64,000 bases of DNA, taken from Flavobacterium aquicola. Lineage in GTDB: Bacteria > Bacteroidota > Bacteroidia > Flavobacteriales > Flavobacteriaceae. Under the pieces are notes generated by a model. It saw nothing but the letters and a program-made list of their open reading frames with translations. It searched no databases and was not told the origin of the DNA. The stretch spans positions 112,308 to 176,307 of the forward strand of contig NZ_QUNI01000011.1 in the NCBI RefSeq assembly GCF_003385115.1, written 5' to 3'. The position numbers were made by a program, and so were the translations under genes. How positions within the stretch are numbered: position 1 is the stretch's first letter; each line of letters begins with the position of its first letter. This document shows, one piece after another, positions 50,492-59,757 of the stretch.

Positions 50492-50599
50492 ATGAAAAAT
50501 AACCAGGAAGAAGAAGAATTGAATATTGTGGTCGGTAATATGGATAGCGAACTGGTGGAGCGGTTGATTGAGATAATTAATAATATACCTAATGAATAA
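50492..50599 (+). CDS. 35-residue acidic protein, second ORF of the segment 3 operon
   Basis: This short ORF begins MKNNQEEEELNIVV and continues with an amphipathic helix (SELVERLIEIINNIPNE). It starts immediately after the previous stop and ends 2 bases before the membrane-protein gene. Such a peptide could be an effector-associated adaptor or a leader peptide. Evidence is limited to spacing and composition. Confidence 0.45.
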   Translation: MKNNQEEEELNIVVGNMDSELVERLIEIINNIPNE

Positions 50600-50601
50600 A
50601 T

Positions 50602-51336
50602 ATGGAAATAATACCTACTCCCCGTAAGTTAATAGACTCATTTAAAAATACTAAAAAGAATGATAATAGAAATTTATTATTTTATTTATTGGTTGGTATA
50701 ATATCCACAATATCTGGTATAGTTTTTATTTTTATTGCAGATAATCTGTTTCCTGATGAATTCCACAATCAAAAGAAAGTTCTATATGTTGTATCAATTT
50801 TTCAAATAGTATGTGGTATATTTTTAATATTTAGAGGGTCTTCATACAATCGGAACTTTGCTATTGAAATAAATGAAAAACTAATATTTGAACAAGAAAG
50901 AAAAGTAGCTCAACATCCTAAAGAACCTAAATTAGCATGGGATTTAGCCAGAATAAAACTTGAAAGTTATTTGAATAGGAATATAAGTCAAGTATCATCA
51001 ATATTTAACTTATCTGTCTTTGTAATGGTTGTAGGATTTGGATTGATTATTTACGGATCCGTAATGGTATTTCAGGAGCCTAAAAATTTGAATGGTTCTA
51101 TTGTTGTTGCAATTGCTGGTTTAATTGTGAATTTTATTGGAGCAACATTTTTGTTTGTATATAAATCGGTGATGGAGCAGGCAAAAGAATATGTGACCGT
51201 TTTAGAACGCATTAACGCAGTTGGAATGTCAGTACAAATTATTGACACAATAAATGAATCACACCTTCAATTAAAGGAAGAAACAAAAGCTGAACTTTCA
51301 AAAAAGCTAATTGATCTGTACACAGTTAAAAAATAA
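50602..51336 (+). CDS. Four-helix membrane protein resembling TRADD-N-associated membrane proteins
   Basis: This 244-residue protein has two hydrophobic helices (about 24-45 and 59-78) and then a cytoplasmic linker. The linker holds the segment LAWDLARIKLESYLNRNISQ (about 113-132). Two more helices follow (about 133-152 and 162-184), then a helical C-terminus. The AWDLARxxLExYLxRN...IF..SVxVMxxGF pattern matches, as I remember it, the transmembrane domain described beside TRADD-N and other conflict-system effectors. If so, it would act in an antiviral or stress response at the membrane. It lies alone with two tiny ORFs in a 1.3-kb att-bounded segment. Confidence 0.6.
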   Translation: MEIIPTPRKLIDSFKNTKKNDNRNLLFYLLVGIISTISGIVFIFIADNLFPDEFHNQKKVLYVVSIFQIVCGIFLIFRGSSYNRNFAIEINEKLIFEQERKVAQHPKEPKLAWDLARIKLESYLNRNISQVSSIFNLSVFVMVVGFGLIIYGSVMVFQEPKNLNGSIVVAIAGLIVNFIGATFLFVYKSVMEQAKEYVTVLERINAVGMSVQIIDTINESHLQLKEETKAELSKKLIDLYTVKK

Positions 51337-51409
51337 AACTTCCCAATAAAACCCTATTTAAAAACACAATGCATTGATTACGCGATACTTAACAACTTAA
51401 AAACATTGC

Positions 51410-51422
51410 AGTCGAGGTCACC
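51410..51422 (+). repeat. att copy 4
   Basis: CAGTCGAGGTCAC is identical to the tRNA-Arg 3' end and att copy 2. The flank CACAGCAG is close to TACAGCC after att copy 2. Confidence 0.82.
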
Positions 51423-51429
51423 ACAGCAG

Positions 51430-51461
51430 CGTCAATTGTTTTCAATTGACGCTTTTTTTTA
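51430..51461 (+). terminator. Terminator behind att copy 4
   Basis: GCGTCAATTG (51430-51439) pairs perfectly with CAATTGACGC (51444-51453), loop TTTT, followed by eight T. It shares its core with the terminator behind att copy 2. Confidence 0.88.
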
Positions 51462-51513
51462 AATCAAAAATTCTAAACAAAATGATGCTTTGATTTACAA
51501 CAAAATAACAGTC

Positions 51514-51735
51514 CTACCCTATTAGCCCCGGTACCAGTAAATACTCTTTTGTACCTGATGTTCGGCACAAAAGATTGGAACGTATAGTGAAACAGTTCCT
51601 AAAAAGATAGCATGCCGTATTACCTAATTTATCTACTACCCTATATAAAAGGCACAAAATACTTTTTACTTCGATATAGATTTTATCCAATTTCCAGCCT
51701 GCCATCACTTTGACCTTTTGTCTTCCCCATCCCTA
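51514..51735 (-). pseudogene. Remnant of an IS6-family transposase
   Basis: The minus-strand frame 51708-51514 contains GWKLDKIYIEVKS, then LLYRVVDKLGNT. This follows the DDE-transposase catalytic segment of IS6-family elements (WxxDETYxKVKG...YLYRAVDKxGNT), with the catalytic DET changed to DKI and the rest lost after the GNT. Upstream on the same strand, related residues (GEDKRSK) occur before a stop codon. No terminal inverted repeats are visible. It is a decayed fragment, typical of an old island. Confidence 0.6.
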
Positions 51736-51739
51736 ATTC

Positions 51740-52246
51740 AATCAAAAGTACAAATTTATAAACCTACTGCTGGATCGCAGCATGATTTACAATCACGCCC
51801 TAATCTTCATTATTTCTTCAACATCTCGATAACTAACCTAAACTTAAAATATACTGCCAGCAGAATATACAGAATTTGAATAGTAATGATTTTCCGCATT
51901 AATTTTTCGACTAAATATAAAAATTATTCGTACATGCGATCGATTAATTTTAATATTTAATTATGATAATATTAATAAAGTATTTTTAATATTGTAGTAT
52001 TTTTAATCAATTTCAAACTATACTAACAATAAACTAGAATCATTAAAATCCTCATCAAAAACAATCAAAACCTCACAAAAAACATGAATTTCGTAAAATC
52101 AAATCACTCTACTTTAGCAAACCTGTCTCAAAAGATTCTATTTCTATTTCAATTATTTTAGAATCTAAAATCTTGCTTCATCCAAAAACAAATCACACAA
52201 CAATTGCATTTTATTTCCTTTTCTCAAAAAATAGAATAGAATAATA
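51740..52246. other. AT-rich gap upstream of the outer-membrane barrel gene
   Basis: There is no ORF of note and no strong hairpin. A long AT-rich tract at about 51950-52060 (TTTAATATT repeats) probably contains the promoter of the barrel/GLPGLI pair, but I cannot place -33 and -7 elements with confidence. Confidence 0.35.
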
Positions 52247-52276
52247 ATGCCTATTTTTTTAAAACCATATCAATTA

Positions 52277-55075
52277 ATGAGACAAACAATACTATTATTA
52301 TGTTGCTTTCTTTTTTTATCAAATACTTTACAGGCACAAATATCAGGAACAGTTAAAGGTCAGATAACAGATACTATAAACAAGTCTGCTTTAACCAACG
52401 CCTCAGTCTCTTTGTTAAGAGCAAAAGATTCTATTTTAGTAAAATTTACACGAGCTAAAGAAAATGGTTCTTTTGAGCTGAATAATATTAAAGCCGGTAA
52501 ATTTATTTTACTGGTTTCTTATCCCAAATATGCTGATTTTGTAGATCAATTTTCTGTTGATTCCACAACGTTAATCAAAGATTATGGCAAAATTAATTTG
52601 GCTGATAAAGGAAGATTACTATCCGAAGTAATTATAAAAGGCAATAGAGCCGCCATGAAAATCAAAGGCGATACATTAGAATTTGATCCAAAAGCATTTA
52701 AAATAGAACCCAATGCAAAGGTGGAAGATCTGATAAAACAATTCCCAGGAATACAAATTGATAAGGATGGAAAAATTACCGCCCAAGGTGAAACTGTAAC
52801 TAAAGTTTTGGTTGATGGTGAAGAATTTTTTGGCGATGATCCCACTTTAGTTACAAAAAATCTACGTGCGGACATGGTTGATAAAGTACAATTGTATGAC
52901 AAAAAAAGTGATCAAGCCGCTTTTACAGGAATTGATGATGGTCAGAAAACCAAAACTCTAAATGTTAAACTTAAAGAAGACAAAAAAAATGGTCATTTTG
53001 GGAAAGTAGAACTCGGAGGAGGAACTGATAACTATTACAAAGGTCAAGCCATGATTAATAAATTTTGGGATAAGAAAAAATTAGCAGCTTATGGCATTTT
53101 TGGCAACACAGGACAAGTAGGATTAGGTTGGGGAGATAAAGATAAATATGGCCAAAGCAGTTATCAAGTAACTGATGACGGAGGTATTTATTTTTCAAAC
53201 AATGGAAATGATGAATTAGATAGTTGGGACGGACAATTTAATGGTGAAGGAATTCCAGTAGCTCAAACTGGTGGGATACATTTTGACAATAAATGGAACA
53301 GCGATAAAGAATCTATCAATATAAATTATAAAATTGGCGATATCAAACTTTCAGGAGACCGCAATGATATTAACCAGCAAAATTTAAGTTCCAGCAGTAT
53401 TTATAATACTTCAGACAAGAGTTTTGAGAAAAACATGACTAAAAATAAACTTGATCTAGCTTATGAAATTAAAATTGATACTACTTTAACTTTAAAATTA
53501 AATGTAGATGGATTATTTAAAAAAAGTAATTCAAGTGATGCAGAAATGCGAAAAGGTACTGACGAACAAGGTAACCAATTGAATAATTCGAAACAGACAA
53601 CTACAAACGATGTTGATGATAAAACATTTAATATAAACGCTTTAGCAACCAAAAGACTTAAAAAAGCGGGCCGAACATTATCTCTTAATTTAAGCCAATC
53701 AAATACAGACAGCAAAAGTGATGGGTATTTAAATTCTAGAGCTGAATTTTTTACACCATCCGTAATTACTCCAGACAGCACCAAAGTAGTCGATCAAAAT
53801 AAAGTCAACAATATTAGCAATACAGCTTTTAAATCAAATTTAATCTATACCGAACCCCTATCTAAAAGTCTAACAGCAGTTCTTAATTATGGATTCAGTG
53901 CTAGTAGCGGAAAAGCTGATCGTAAATCTTTTAATAAATCTCCAAACGGCGATTATAATGCTTTGGATCCCATCTTTAGTAATAATTATGAATTAGACCA
54001 AACGATAAATCAACTGGGAGCGATTTTTAATTATAAAAAAGATAAAACTATTTTTTCTTTTGGTTCTAAATTTAGTGGTGTAAACTTTAAACAATATGAT
54101 GTTTATACAGATAGCTCTTTTAAGCAAAAATTTATCAACTACATGCCTCAGATAAACTATCAATACAATTTTAAACAAAGAGAAGTACTGCGTTTTTCGT
54201 ATAACGGAAACACTGATCAGCCGACACTAGATCAAATACAGCCGATAGGAAATAATCAAAACCAATTAAATACGATTGTAGGTAATCCAAATTTAGATCC
54301 TTCTTTTAAAAATAATTTTAGAGGAAATTATTATTCGTATAAAGTACTCAGCAATCAATATTTTTCGGTTAATGGATCATATAATTTTACGCTAAATCCA
54401 ATAATAAGTAATGTGATTACAAATGATAGAGGACAAAGTATTTCTCAATTTGTAAACCTAGAAAACAAAGCTGCAACAAGTTATTATTTGAATGGTAATT
54501 TTGGCAAAACAATCAAAGCTATAGACATGACAGCAGGAATTGGTTTAAGCGCCAACAAAAATGTAGACTATAATTACATAAATACAAAACTGAATCAAAC
54601 TAAAAATTCTAGTTATTCCTTTAATTTAAACTTATCAAAGTATAAAGAAAAAAAATACAATTTCAATACCAGCTTCGGGCCTGCTTACAACGTTGCTACT
54701 GCAAGCATCAACGAAAATAGTGATAGTAATGGATGGGGTTTTAATGGAGATTTCTGGACCAGTGTTGAATTACCTTTTAAACTAGAAATCAGCACAGATG
54801 GTAATTATCAATATAATGGAAAAACGCAGGTGATTCAGGAAACTTTTGAACGTTTTATCTGGAATGCATCTATCACCAAAAAATTCTTAAAAACGGATAA
54901 TTTAAGAGTTTCTATAACGGGAAGAGATCTTTTGAACCAAAATGTAGGATTCAATCGTACAGCGTATAATGGGAACATTAACCAAAGTACATATACCACT
55001 ATTCAAAGATACTTTATGTTCTCTGTAAGCTGGGATTTCAGCAAAATGGGCGGAGGAGAAATTAAACAAAACTAA
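52277..55075 (+). CDS. TonB-receptor-like outer-membrane beta-barrel protein
   Basis: This 932-residue protein from the chosen start has a signal peptide (MRQTILLLCC to LQAQ) and a carboxypeptidase-regulatory-like beta domain (about 25-105). A plug-like domain (about 125-235) carries IKQFPGIQIDKDGKI, KVLVDGEEFFGDDPTLVTKN and YDKKSDQAAFTGIDDG. A long Asn/Tyr-rich barrel follows. The absence of a classical TonB box and the plug wording fit the outer-membrane beta-barrel 3 type commonly paired with GLPGLI proteins. An ATG at 52247 would add ten residues before the signal peptide and is less likely. The ligand is unknown; peptides or metals are possible. Confidence 0.82.
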   Translation: MRQTILLLCCFLFLSNTLQAQISGTVKGQITDTINKSALTNASVSLLRAKDSILVKFTRAKENGSFELNNIKAGKFILLVSYPKYADFVDQFSVDSTTLIKDYGKINLADKGRLLSEVIIKGNRAAMKIKGDTLEFDPKAFKIEPNAKVEDLIKQFPGIQIDKDGKITAQGETVTKVLVDGEEFFGDDPTLVTKNLRADMVDKVQLYDKKSDQAAFTGIDDGQKTKTLNVKLKEDKKNGHFGKVELGGGTDNYYKGQAMINKFWDKKKLAAYGIFGNTGQVGLGWGDKDKYGQSSYQVTDDGGIYFSNNGNDELDSWDGQFNGEGIPVAQTGGIHFDNKWNSDKESININYKIGDIKLSGDRNDINQQNLSSSSIYNTSDKSFEKNMTKNKLDLAYEIKIDTTLTLKLNVDGLFKKSNSSDAEMRKGTDEQGNQLNNSKQTTTNDVDDKTFNINALATKRLKKAGRTLSLNLSQSNTDSKSDGYLNSRAEFFTPSVITPDSTKVVDQNKVNNISNTAFKSNLIYTEPLSKSLTAVLNYGFSASSGKADRKSFNKSPNGDYNALDPIFSNNYELDQTINQLGAIFNYKKDKTIFSFGSKFSGVNFKQYDVYTDSSFKQKFINYMPQINYQYNFKQREVLRFSYNGNTDQPTLDQIQPIGNNQNQLNTIVGNPNLDPSFKNNFRGNYYSYKVLSNQYFSVNGSYNFTLNPIISNVITNDRGQSISQFVNLENKAATSYYLNGNFGKTIKAIDMTAGIGLSANKNVDYNYINTKLNQTKNSSYSFNLNLSKYKEKKYNFNTSFGPAYNVATASINENSDSNGWGFNGDFWTSVELPFKLEISTDGNYQYNGKTQVIQETFERFIWNASITKKFLKTDNLRVSITGRDLLNQNVGFNRTAYNGNINQSTYTTIQRYFMFSVSWDFSKMGGGEIKQN

Positions 55076-55079
55076 AACC

Positions 55080-55862
55080 ATGAAAACAATAATAAATCGA
55101 ATCTTAATTTTAATAATTGCATTGACAAGCTGCAATATTTTTGCACAAAATCAACACTTTGTGCAAAATGGCGTAATCGAATATGAGAAAAAATCGAATA
55201 TGTATGCTTTGATTACAAAAAAACTAAAAGGAGAAACTGAAAGTTATTATCAAGCTGCTTTTGAAAGTTATAAAAAAACCAATCCACAATTTAAAACTAC
55301 AAAAAGCATTCTCAGTTTTTCAAAAAACAAGAGTTTATACAAATGGGATGAAACAAATCAATCAGCAAACAACAGCTGGATTGGTGACGATGCAATGGCT
55401 AATTTAAAAAATGTAATCGCCACAGATCTTGATACAAAAACCAGTATTACACAAAAAAATGTTTATGACGATTTATACTTAGTTAAAGACAGTTTACGCA
55501 AAATTGATTGGAAAATTACCGATGAAACAAGAGAAATTGCAGGTTATGAATGCCGCAGAGCAAATGCCATAGTTCTCGATTCTGTTTATGTTGTTGCCTA
55601 TTACACTATTCAAATTCCATTTGCTGGTGGCCCTGAGTCGTTTACAGGATTACCTGGAACAATTCTAGGATTGGCCATGCCACATGAAAATATGACATGG
55701 TTTGCTACAAAAGTTACAGAAATTCCAGTTTCTGACAAAGATTTAGCCCCACCAATTAAAGGTAAACCTGTTGACAATAAAGGACTAAGCAAAATACTTT
55801 TGGATGCTTTGAAAGACTGGGGAAAATGGGCAAGAAAAACATTACAAGCCTACTCTTTATAA
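55080..55862 (+). CDS. GLPGLI family protein
   Basis: This 260-residue exported protein has a signal peptide (about 1-22, IFAQ). The family hallmark lies in the middle: GYECRRANAIV, AYYTIQIPFAGGPESFTGLP and GTILGLAMPHENM, containing the G-L-P-G segment that names the GLPGLI family. It is 4 bases after the outer-membrane barrel gene, the usual pairing in Bacteroidota, where the two probably work together in outer-membrane transport. No enzymatic function is established. Confidence 0.88.
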   Translation: MKTIINRILILIIALTSCNIFAQNQHFVQNGVIEYEKKSNMYALITKKLKGETESYYQAAFESYKKTNPQFKTTKSILSFSKNKSLYKWDETNQSANNSWIGDDAMANLKNVIATDLDTKTSITQKNVYDDLYLVKDSLRKIDWKITDETREIAGYECRRANAIVLDSVYVVAYYTIQIPFAGGPESFTGLPGTILGLAMPHENMTWFATKVTEIPVSDKDLAPPIKGKPVDNKGLSKILLDALKDWGKWARKTLQAYSL

Positions 55863-55944
55863 CTAGCTGTTAAAACTTATTTCTTACACAAAGACTAATC
55901 TAAATGGTTCCCGACACTTCCAGAATATATCAACGGAGCCGTCC

Positions 55945-55957
55945 CGTAGAGGTCACT
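55945..55957 (+). repeat. att copy 5 (degenerate)
   Basis: CGTAGAGGTCACT has one mismatch inside the tRNA-Arg core (GTAGAGG for GTCGAGG). It follows the stop of the GLPGLI gene and precedes a terminator, like the other copies. Confidence 0.7.
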
Positions 55958-55960
55958 CTT

Positions 55961-55997
55961 AAAACGTTAAAACTTCTGTTTTAACGTTTTTTTTATG
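55961..55997 (+). terminator. Terminator behind att copy 5
   Basis: AAAACGTTAAAAC (55961-55973) and GTTTTAACGTTTT (55978-55990) form a perfect 13-bp stem with a 4-base loop and a T-run. It also terminates the GLPGLI operon. Confidence 0.88.
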
Positions 55998-56463
55998 CTT
56001 TTCCTTTCTAATTTATGAGTTTTAACGGGACGATACGAAAACCTGAGGAGCAGCAAAAATTACAAATAAACATTAGGTAGTCCCCTACTTTTTCAGTATT
56101 TACAACACCTCTATATTTTTCTATAAAACCATCTTTTTTAAGTCATATATTCTTCAACAAATAGATATAGTAGATAATTTTATACTATTCTCTATTCCAT
56201 AGTAGTTTATTTAGCATCTTTTTTAAGTACTTCAATCAATCACATCTAAGTTCTTTAAAGATAAATTATCTCTTTTTTTATTATTAATATTCCAAAAAAG
56301 ATTATTTACCCTTAAAAACACAAAAAAACAGAGTAATTACCTTATTTAAAAGACAAACTTGACTTATAAATCTTTTATTTTGAAATTTGCTACATAAAAT
56401 AACTACAAGCAATTAAATGATTCTGTCATATTAGAAGATTCAGTATAAACGAAAAAGAAATAT
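55998..56463. other. Gap upstream of the methionine synthase pair
   Basis: This AT-rich region has no ORF worth calling. I looked for a SAM or cobalamin riboswitch consensus before the methionine genes and found none. A promoter must lie here, but no clear -33/-7 pair stands out. Confidence 0.4.
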
Positions 56464-57471
56464 ATGGAAACTACCCAAAATACCATCAATTATGATTTTG
56501 CGTTCACGCTAAATAGCACTTGTTTAGATGAAAACTACTCCCCATCAAATGAAACGCGTCTGACAACCAATTTTGCAAACCTGGCTAGAGGAGCTAATCG
56601 CCAGCAAAACTTACGTAATGCCTTAAATATGATTAACAATCGATTTAATGCATTGGCTCATTTGGATAATCCAAAAGCAGATCGTTATCTTGTAGAACTT
56701 GAAATCATCACAGTAACGATGAGTATTGATGATAAGAATGGTAGTAACAATCTGCCGTTGATTGAAGTTTTAAAAACGAATATCTTTGACCGTAAAACCG
56801 GCCAGCATATTGAAGGTGTTGCGGGGAATAATTTTTCTTCTTACGTACGCGATTATGATTTCAGTATTTTATTGATCGAGTACAATAAAAATAAATCTGA
56901 TTTTTGTATTCCTGAAAACTTTGGTGATTTGCACGGAAAATTATATAAGTGCTTTGTAAATTCAACTGCTTATAAAGAATACTTTAAGATGTCACCGATC
57001 ATTTGTCTAAGTGTATCGAGCAACAAAACGTATACTCGAACTGAGTATCATCACCCGGTTCTGGGTTTTGAATATCTGCAGGATCAGTATTCCCTCACTG
57101 ATGAATATTTCTCTAAAATGGGCTTAAAAGTTCGTTTTTTCATGCCTCATAATAGTGTAGCGCCGATGGCTTTTTATCATTCCGGAGATCTGCTTGCTGA
57201 TTATACTGATCTTGGGCTAATCAGCTCAATCAGCACGATGGAGACTTTCCAGAAGATTTATCGCCCTGAAATTTACAATGCAAATTCAGTGGCTGGGAAA
57301 ATCTATCAGCCTAACCTTAAACACGAAGATTATTCACTGACCCGCGTTGATTATGACCGCGAAGAACGCAGCCGACTGGCTGTTGAACAGGGTAAATATG
57401 CAGAAGAGCAATTTATTAAACCTCACAAAGGTGTCTTAGAACAGTGGTCTGCCAATTTTGATCTTAATTAA
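56464..57471 (+). CDS. mesX: DUF1852 protein (MesX-like)
   Basis: This 335-residue soluble protein matches DUF1852, as I recognise it from segments such as NYDFAFTLNSTCLDENYSPS, TRLTTNFANLARGANRQQNL and the YHHPVLGFEYLQDQYSLTD region. DUF1852 genes sit directly beside a short MetE-like methionine synthase, and in that pairing the protein has been named MesX, required for activity of the folate-independent synthase MesD. The exact chemical role of MesX is not settled; oxygen dependence has been reported. The partner gene follows after 23 bases. Confidence 0.8.
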   Translation: METTQNTINYDFAFTLNSTCLDENYSPSNETRLTTNFANLARGANRQQNLRNALNMINNRFNALAHLDNPKADRYLVELEIITVTMSIDDKNGSNNLPLIEVLKTNIFDRKTGQHIEGVAGNNFSSYVRDYDFSILLIEYNKNKSDFCIPENFGDLHGKLYKCFVNSTAYKEYFKMSPIICLSVSSNKTYTRTEYHHPVLGFEYLQDQYSLTDEYFSKMGLKVRFFMPHNSVAPMAFYHSGDLLADYTDLGLISSISTMETFQKIYRPEIYNANSVAGKIYQPNLKHEDYSLTRVDYDREERSRLAVEQGKYAEEQFIKPHKGVLEQWSANFDLN

Positions 57472-57494
57472 TACAACACATTAAAAATATTTAT

Positions 57495-58523
57495 ATGAAG
57501 AAATTTTTACCAACCTCAATCGTTGGAAGTTTACCCAAACCTGCCTGGCTTGCACCACCCGAAAAACTTTGGTCGCCCTGGAAATTAGAAGGAGATCAGT
57601 TAATTGAAGGGAAGCAAGATGCTTTGCGCATTTCTTTACAGGAACAGCATTTGGCAGGAGTCGATATAATTAGTGATGGTGAACAGACACGCCAGCATTT
57701 CGTAACCACTTTTATCGAGCATTTAAGCGGTGTAGATTTTGAAAATCGTAAAACTGTAAGAATTCGTGACCGTTACGATGCGAATGTTCCTATGGTTGTA
57801 GACGAGGTTGCACGTCAAAAATCAGTATTTGTTGATGATGCTAAATTTTTACGTACACTGACTAAAAAACCAATAAAATGGGCTTTGCCTGGACCAATGA
57901 CAATGGTAGATACGTTATACGACAACCATTATAAAAGCAGGGAAAAATTGGCTTGGGAATTTGCGAAAGCACTAAATGAAGAAGCAAGAGAACTGCAGGA
58001 TGCAGGGGTAGATATTATCCAGTTTGACGAACCTGCATTTAATGTGTTCTTTGATGAAGTTAACGATTGGGGAATGGCAGTATTAGAAAAAGCCATTGAA
58101 GGTTTAAAGTGCCAAACTGCAGTACATATCTGCTACGGTTATGGAATACAAGCTAATAATGACTGGAAAAAAACATTGGGTTCAGAGTGGCGTCAATACG
58201 AAGAAATTTTCCCGAAAATTCAAAAATCTAATATTGATATTGTGTCTTTAGAATGCCATAACTCAAAGGTGCCTCTTAATCTGATTGAACTCGTTCGTGG
58301 CAAAAAAGTAATGGTCGGAGCTATCGATGTAGCAACAAATAGTATCGAAACACCTGAAGAAGTAGCTGATACCCTGCGTAAAACTCTTAAATTTGTAGAT
58401 ATCGAAAATCTTTACCCTAGTACAAACTGCGGTATGGCTCCTTTGGCGCGAAACGTTGCAAGAGGTAAGCTAAGTGCTTTAAGCGCTGGAGCAGAAATTA
58501 TACGCAAAGAATTTGGGATGTAA
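57495..58523 (+). CDS. mesD: Core-MetE type methionine synthase (MesD-like)
   Basis: This 342-residue protein corresponds to only the C-terminal catalytic half of MetE. Recognisable parts are the start TSIVGSLPKPAWL, DGEQTRQHF, WALPGPMTMVDTLYD, IIQFDEPAFNV, a catalytic-zinc His in AVHICYGYG, and the C-terminal LYPSTNCGMAPLARNVA containing the zinc cysteine. The zinc ligands are therefore present, while the N-terminal folate-binding half of MetE is absent. With the adjacent DUF1852 gene it fits the folate-independent MesD branch. It makes methionine from homocysteine; the methyl donor is uncertain. Confidence 0.82.
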   Translation: MKKFLPTSIVGSLPKPAWLAPPEKLWSPWKLEGDQLIEGKQDALRISLQEQHLAGVDIISDGEQTRQHFVTTFIEHLSGVDFENRKTVRIRDRYDANVPMVVDEVARQKSVFVDDAKFLRTLTKKPIKWALPGPMTMVDTLYDNHYKSREKLAWEFAKALNEEARELQDAGVDIIQFDEPAFNVFFDEVNDWGMAVLEKAIEGLKCQTAVHICYGYGIQANNDWKKTLGSEWRQYEEIFPKIQKSNIDIVSLECHNSKVPLNLIELVRGKKVMVGAIDVATNSIETPEEVADTLRKTLKFVDIENLYPSTNCGMAPLARNVARGKLSALSAGAEIIRKEFGM

Positions 58524-58547
58524 TTCCAATTTATAAATAGTATTCTT

Positions 58548-58594
58548 TTTGACCGTCTGTGGAGTTTAGCGTAGCGACTCTGCAGACGGTCAAA
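58548..58594. repeat. Hairpin with long complementary arms after mesD
   Basis: TTTGACCGTCTG (58548-58559) pairs with CAGACGGTCAAA (58583-58594), with a further GAGT/ACTC pairing inside. GC content is locally raised and there is no T-run, so it may be a mobile repeat as well as a terminator. Confidence 0.6.
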
Positions 58595-58764
58595 TAATTT
58601 AGAGACTATTGCTTCTTCAATACATTCTACAAAGAAACTTCAATCAAGTGTCAAGAAACCGCTATCCTGTGATCGCAGACAGTTAAAAGTAGCTGCAAAC
58701 GGCTAACCTCCGCATTGAGATTCTTTACCAAAAAAGAAGAAAGAACACTGCCATAAATAAAAAA

Positions 58765-59757
58765 TTATACTTCTTTTCGTCGAGCCATACGCTGAGCGAT
58801 GATGCTGGCAGCAATCAATTGAAAGGCATGGTAAAGCATTAATGGCAGCAATATGATACCGGTGATGGTACTGTGCTGAAAGAGTACTTTTGACATGACG
58901 GTGCCGTGTACCAATGACTTTTTAGATCCGCAGAATAATACCGTAATACGATCTTCTTCTGAAAAGCCAAACAAGCGGCTGAGCAGTCCAACACAAAGAA
59001 ATACAGCAAAAAACAAGGCCATCATTCCTACTGCGAGTCCGGCAAGTTCAAGGGCAGTGAAGCCTTCAAAAAGATGTTCGGAGAATGACTTGGAAAACGA
59101 CGTGTAAATAATGGTGAGGATAATTCCCTGATCGAAATATTTGAGCTGTTTCTTATATTTTTCGGCAATAGCGCCAAAACGGGAGTTGAGGCTTATACCG
59201 ATAATAACAGGCAGCAAGACTTGAAGTAGCAGCTTTATGAAGATATCAGTGGTATCAAAATCACCTGTTGCAGAAGCGATGAACAGCCCAACCCAGAGTG
59301 GCGTTACCACTACTCCAATCAAACTGGAAATACTAGCATTGAAAATAGCTGCAGAAATATTACCCTTGGCGATGGAAACCATAACCACGGAAGAGGAAAC
59401 TGTGGACGGTAAAGCTGCCAAAAAGAACACACCTAACCAAAGCAGTTCGAAGCCAGCATTGACAAACAAAGGGCGAAATACCAAAACGATAAGCGGAAAA
59501 AATAAAAAGGTTGTCAGCTGAACGACAATGTGCATTTTCCAGTTGGCAAGCCCAGCTTTAAGTTTCTCAACACTCAGCCTCACGCCATAAAACAAGAAAA
59601 TAAACGACACGCCTACATTGGCAATCTCTTCCAGCGAAACAGGTTCTTTGATCATTCCTGGTTGCGGCAAAAAATAAGCCAGCAGAATCATGGTGGCTAT
59701 CATTAACAGGAAACCGTCGAAACCTGCTTTACTTAATACGTTCAATAACTTTTTCAA
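58765..59757 (-). CDS. SBF-type bile-acid:sodium symporter family transporter
   Basis: This 330-residue membrane protein has ten hydrophobic helices with the SBF-like order. FIFLFYGVRLSVEKLKAGL is near residues 50-70. The region around FLAALPSTVSSSVVMVSIAKGN (cited by its ends) matches the sodium-binding crossover, and FCGSKKSLVHGTVMSKVLF lies in the second half. Members of this subgroup carry organic anions rather than bile acids in bacteria. It diverges from the Lrp-type gene at 59943, a likely regulator, and stands next to a methionine synthase pair, so an amino-acid-related substrate is possible. Confidence 0.85.
   Translation of the reverse strand: MKKLLNVLSKAGFDGFLLMIATMILLAYFLPQPGMIKEPVSLEEIANVGVSFIFLFYGVRLSVEKLKAGLANWKMHIVVQLTTFLFFPLIVLVFRPLFVNAGFELLWLGVFFLAALPSTVSSSVVMVSIAKGNISAAIFNASISSLIGVVVTPLWVGLFIASATGDFDTTDIFIKLLLQVLLPVIIGISLNSRFGAIAEKYKKQLKYFDQGIILTIIYTSFSKSFSEHLFEGFTALELAGLAVGMMALFFAVFLCVGLLSRLFGFSEEDRITVLFCGSKKSLVHGTVMSKVLFQHSTITGIILLPLMLYHAFQLIAASIIAQRMARRKEV

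Noticed and set aside
55998..56463. Possible SAM or cobalamin riboswitch before the methionine genes
   Set aside because: No conserved core sequence or stem arrangement of these riboswitches could be found by eye.
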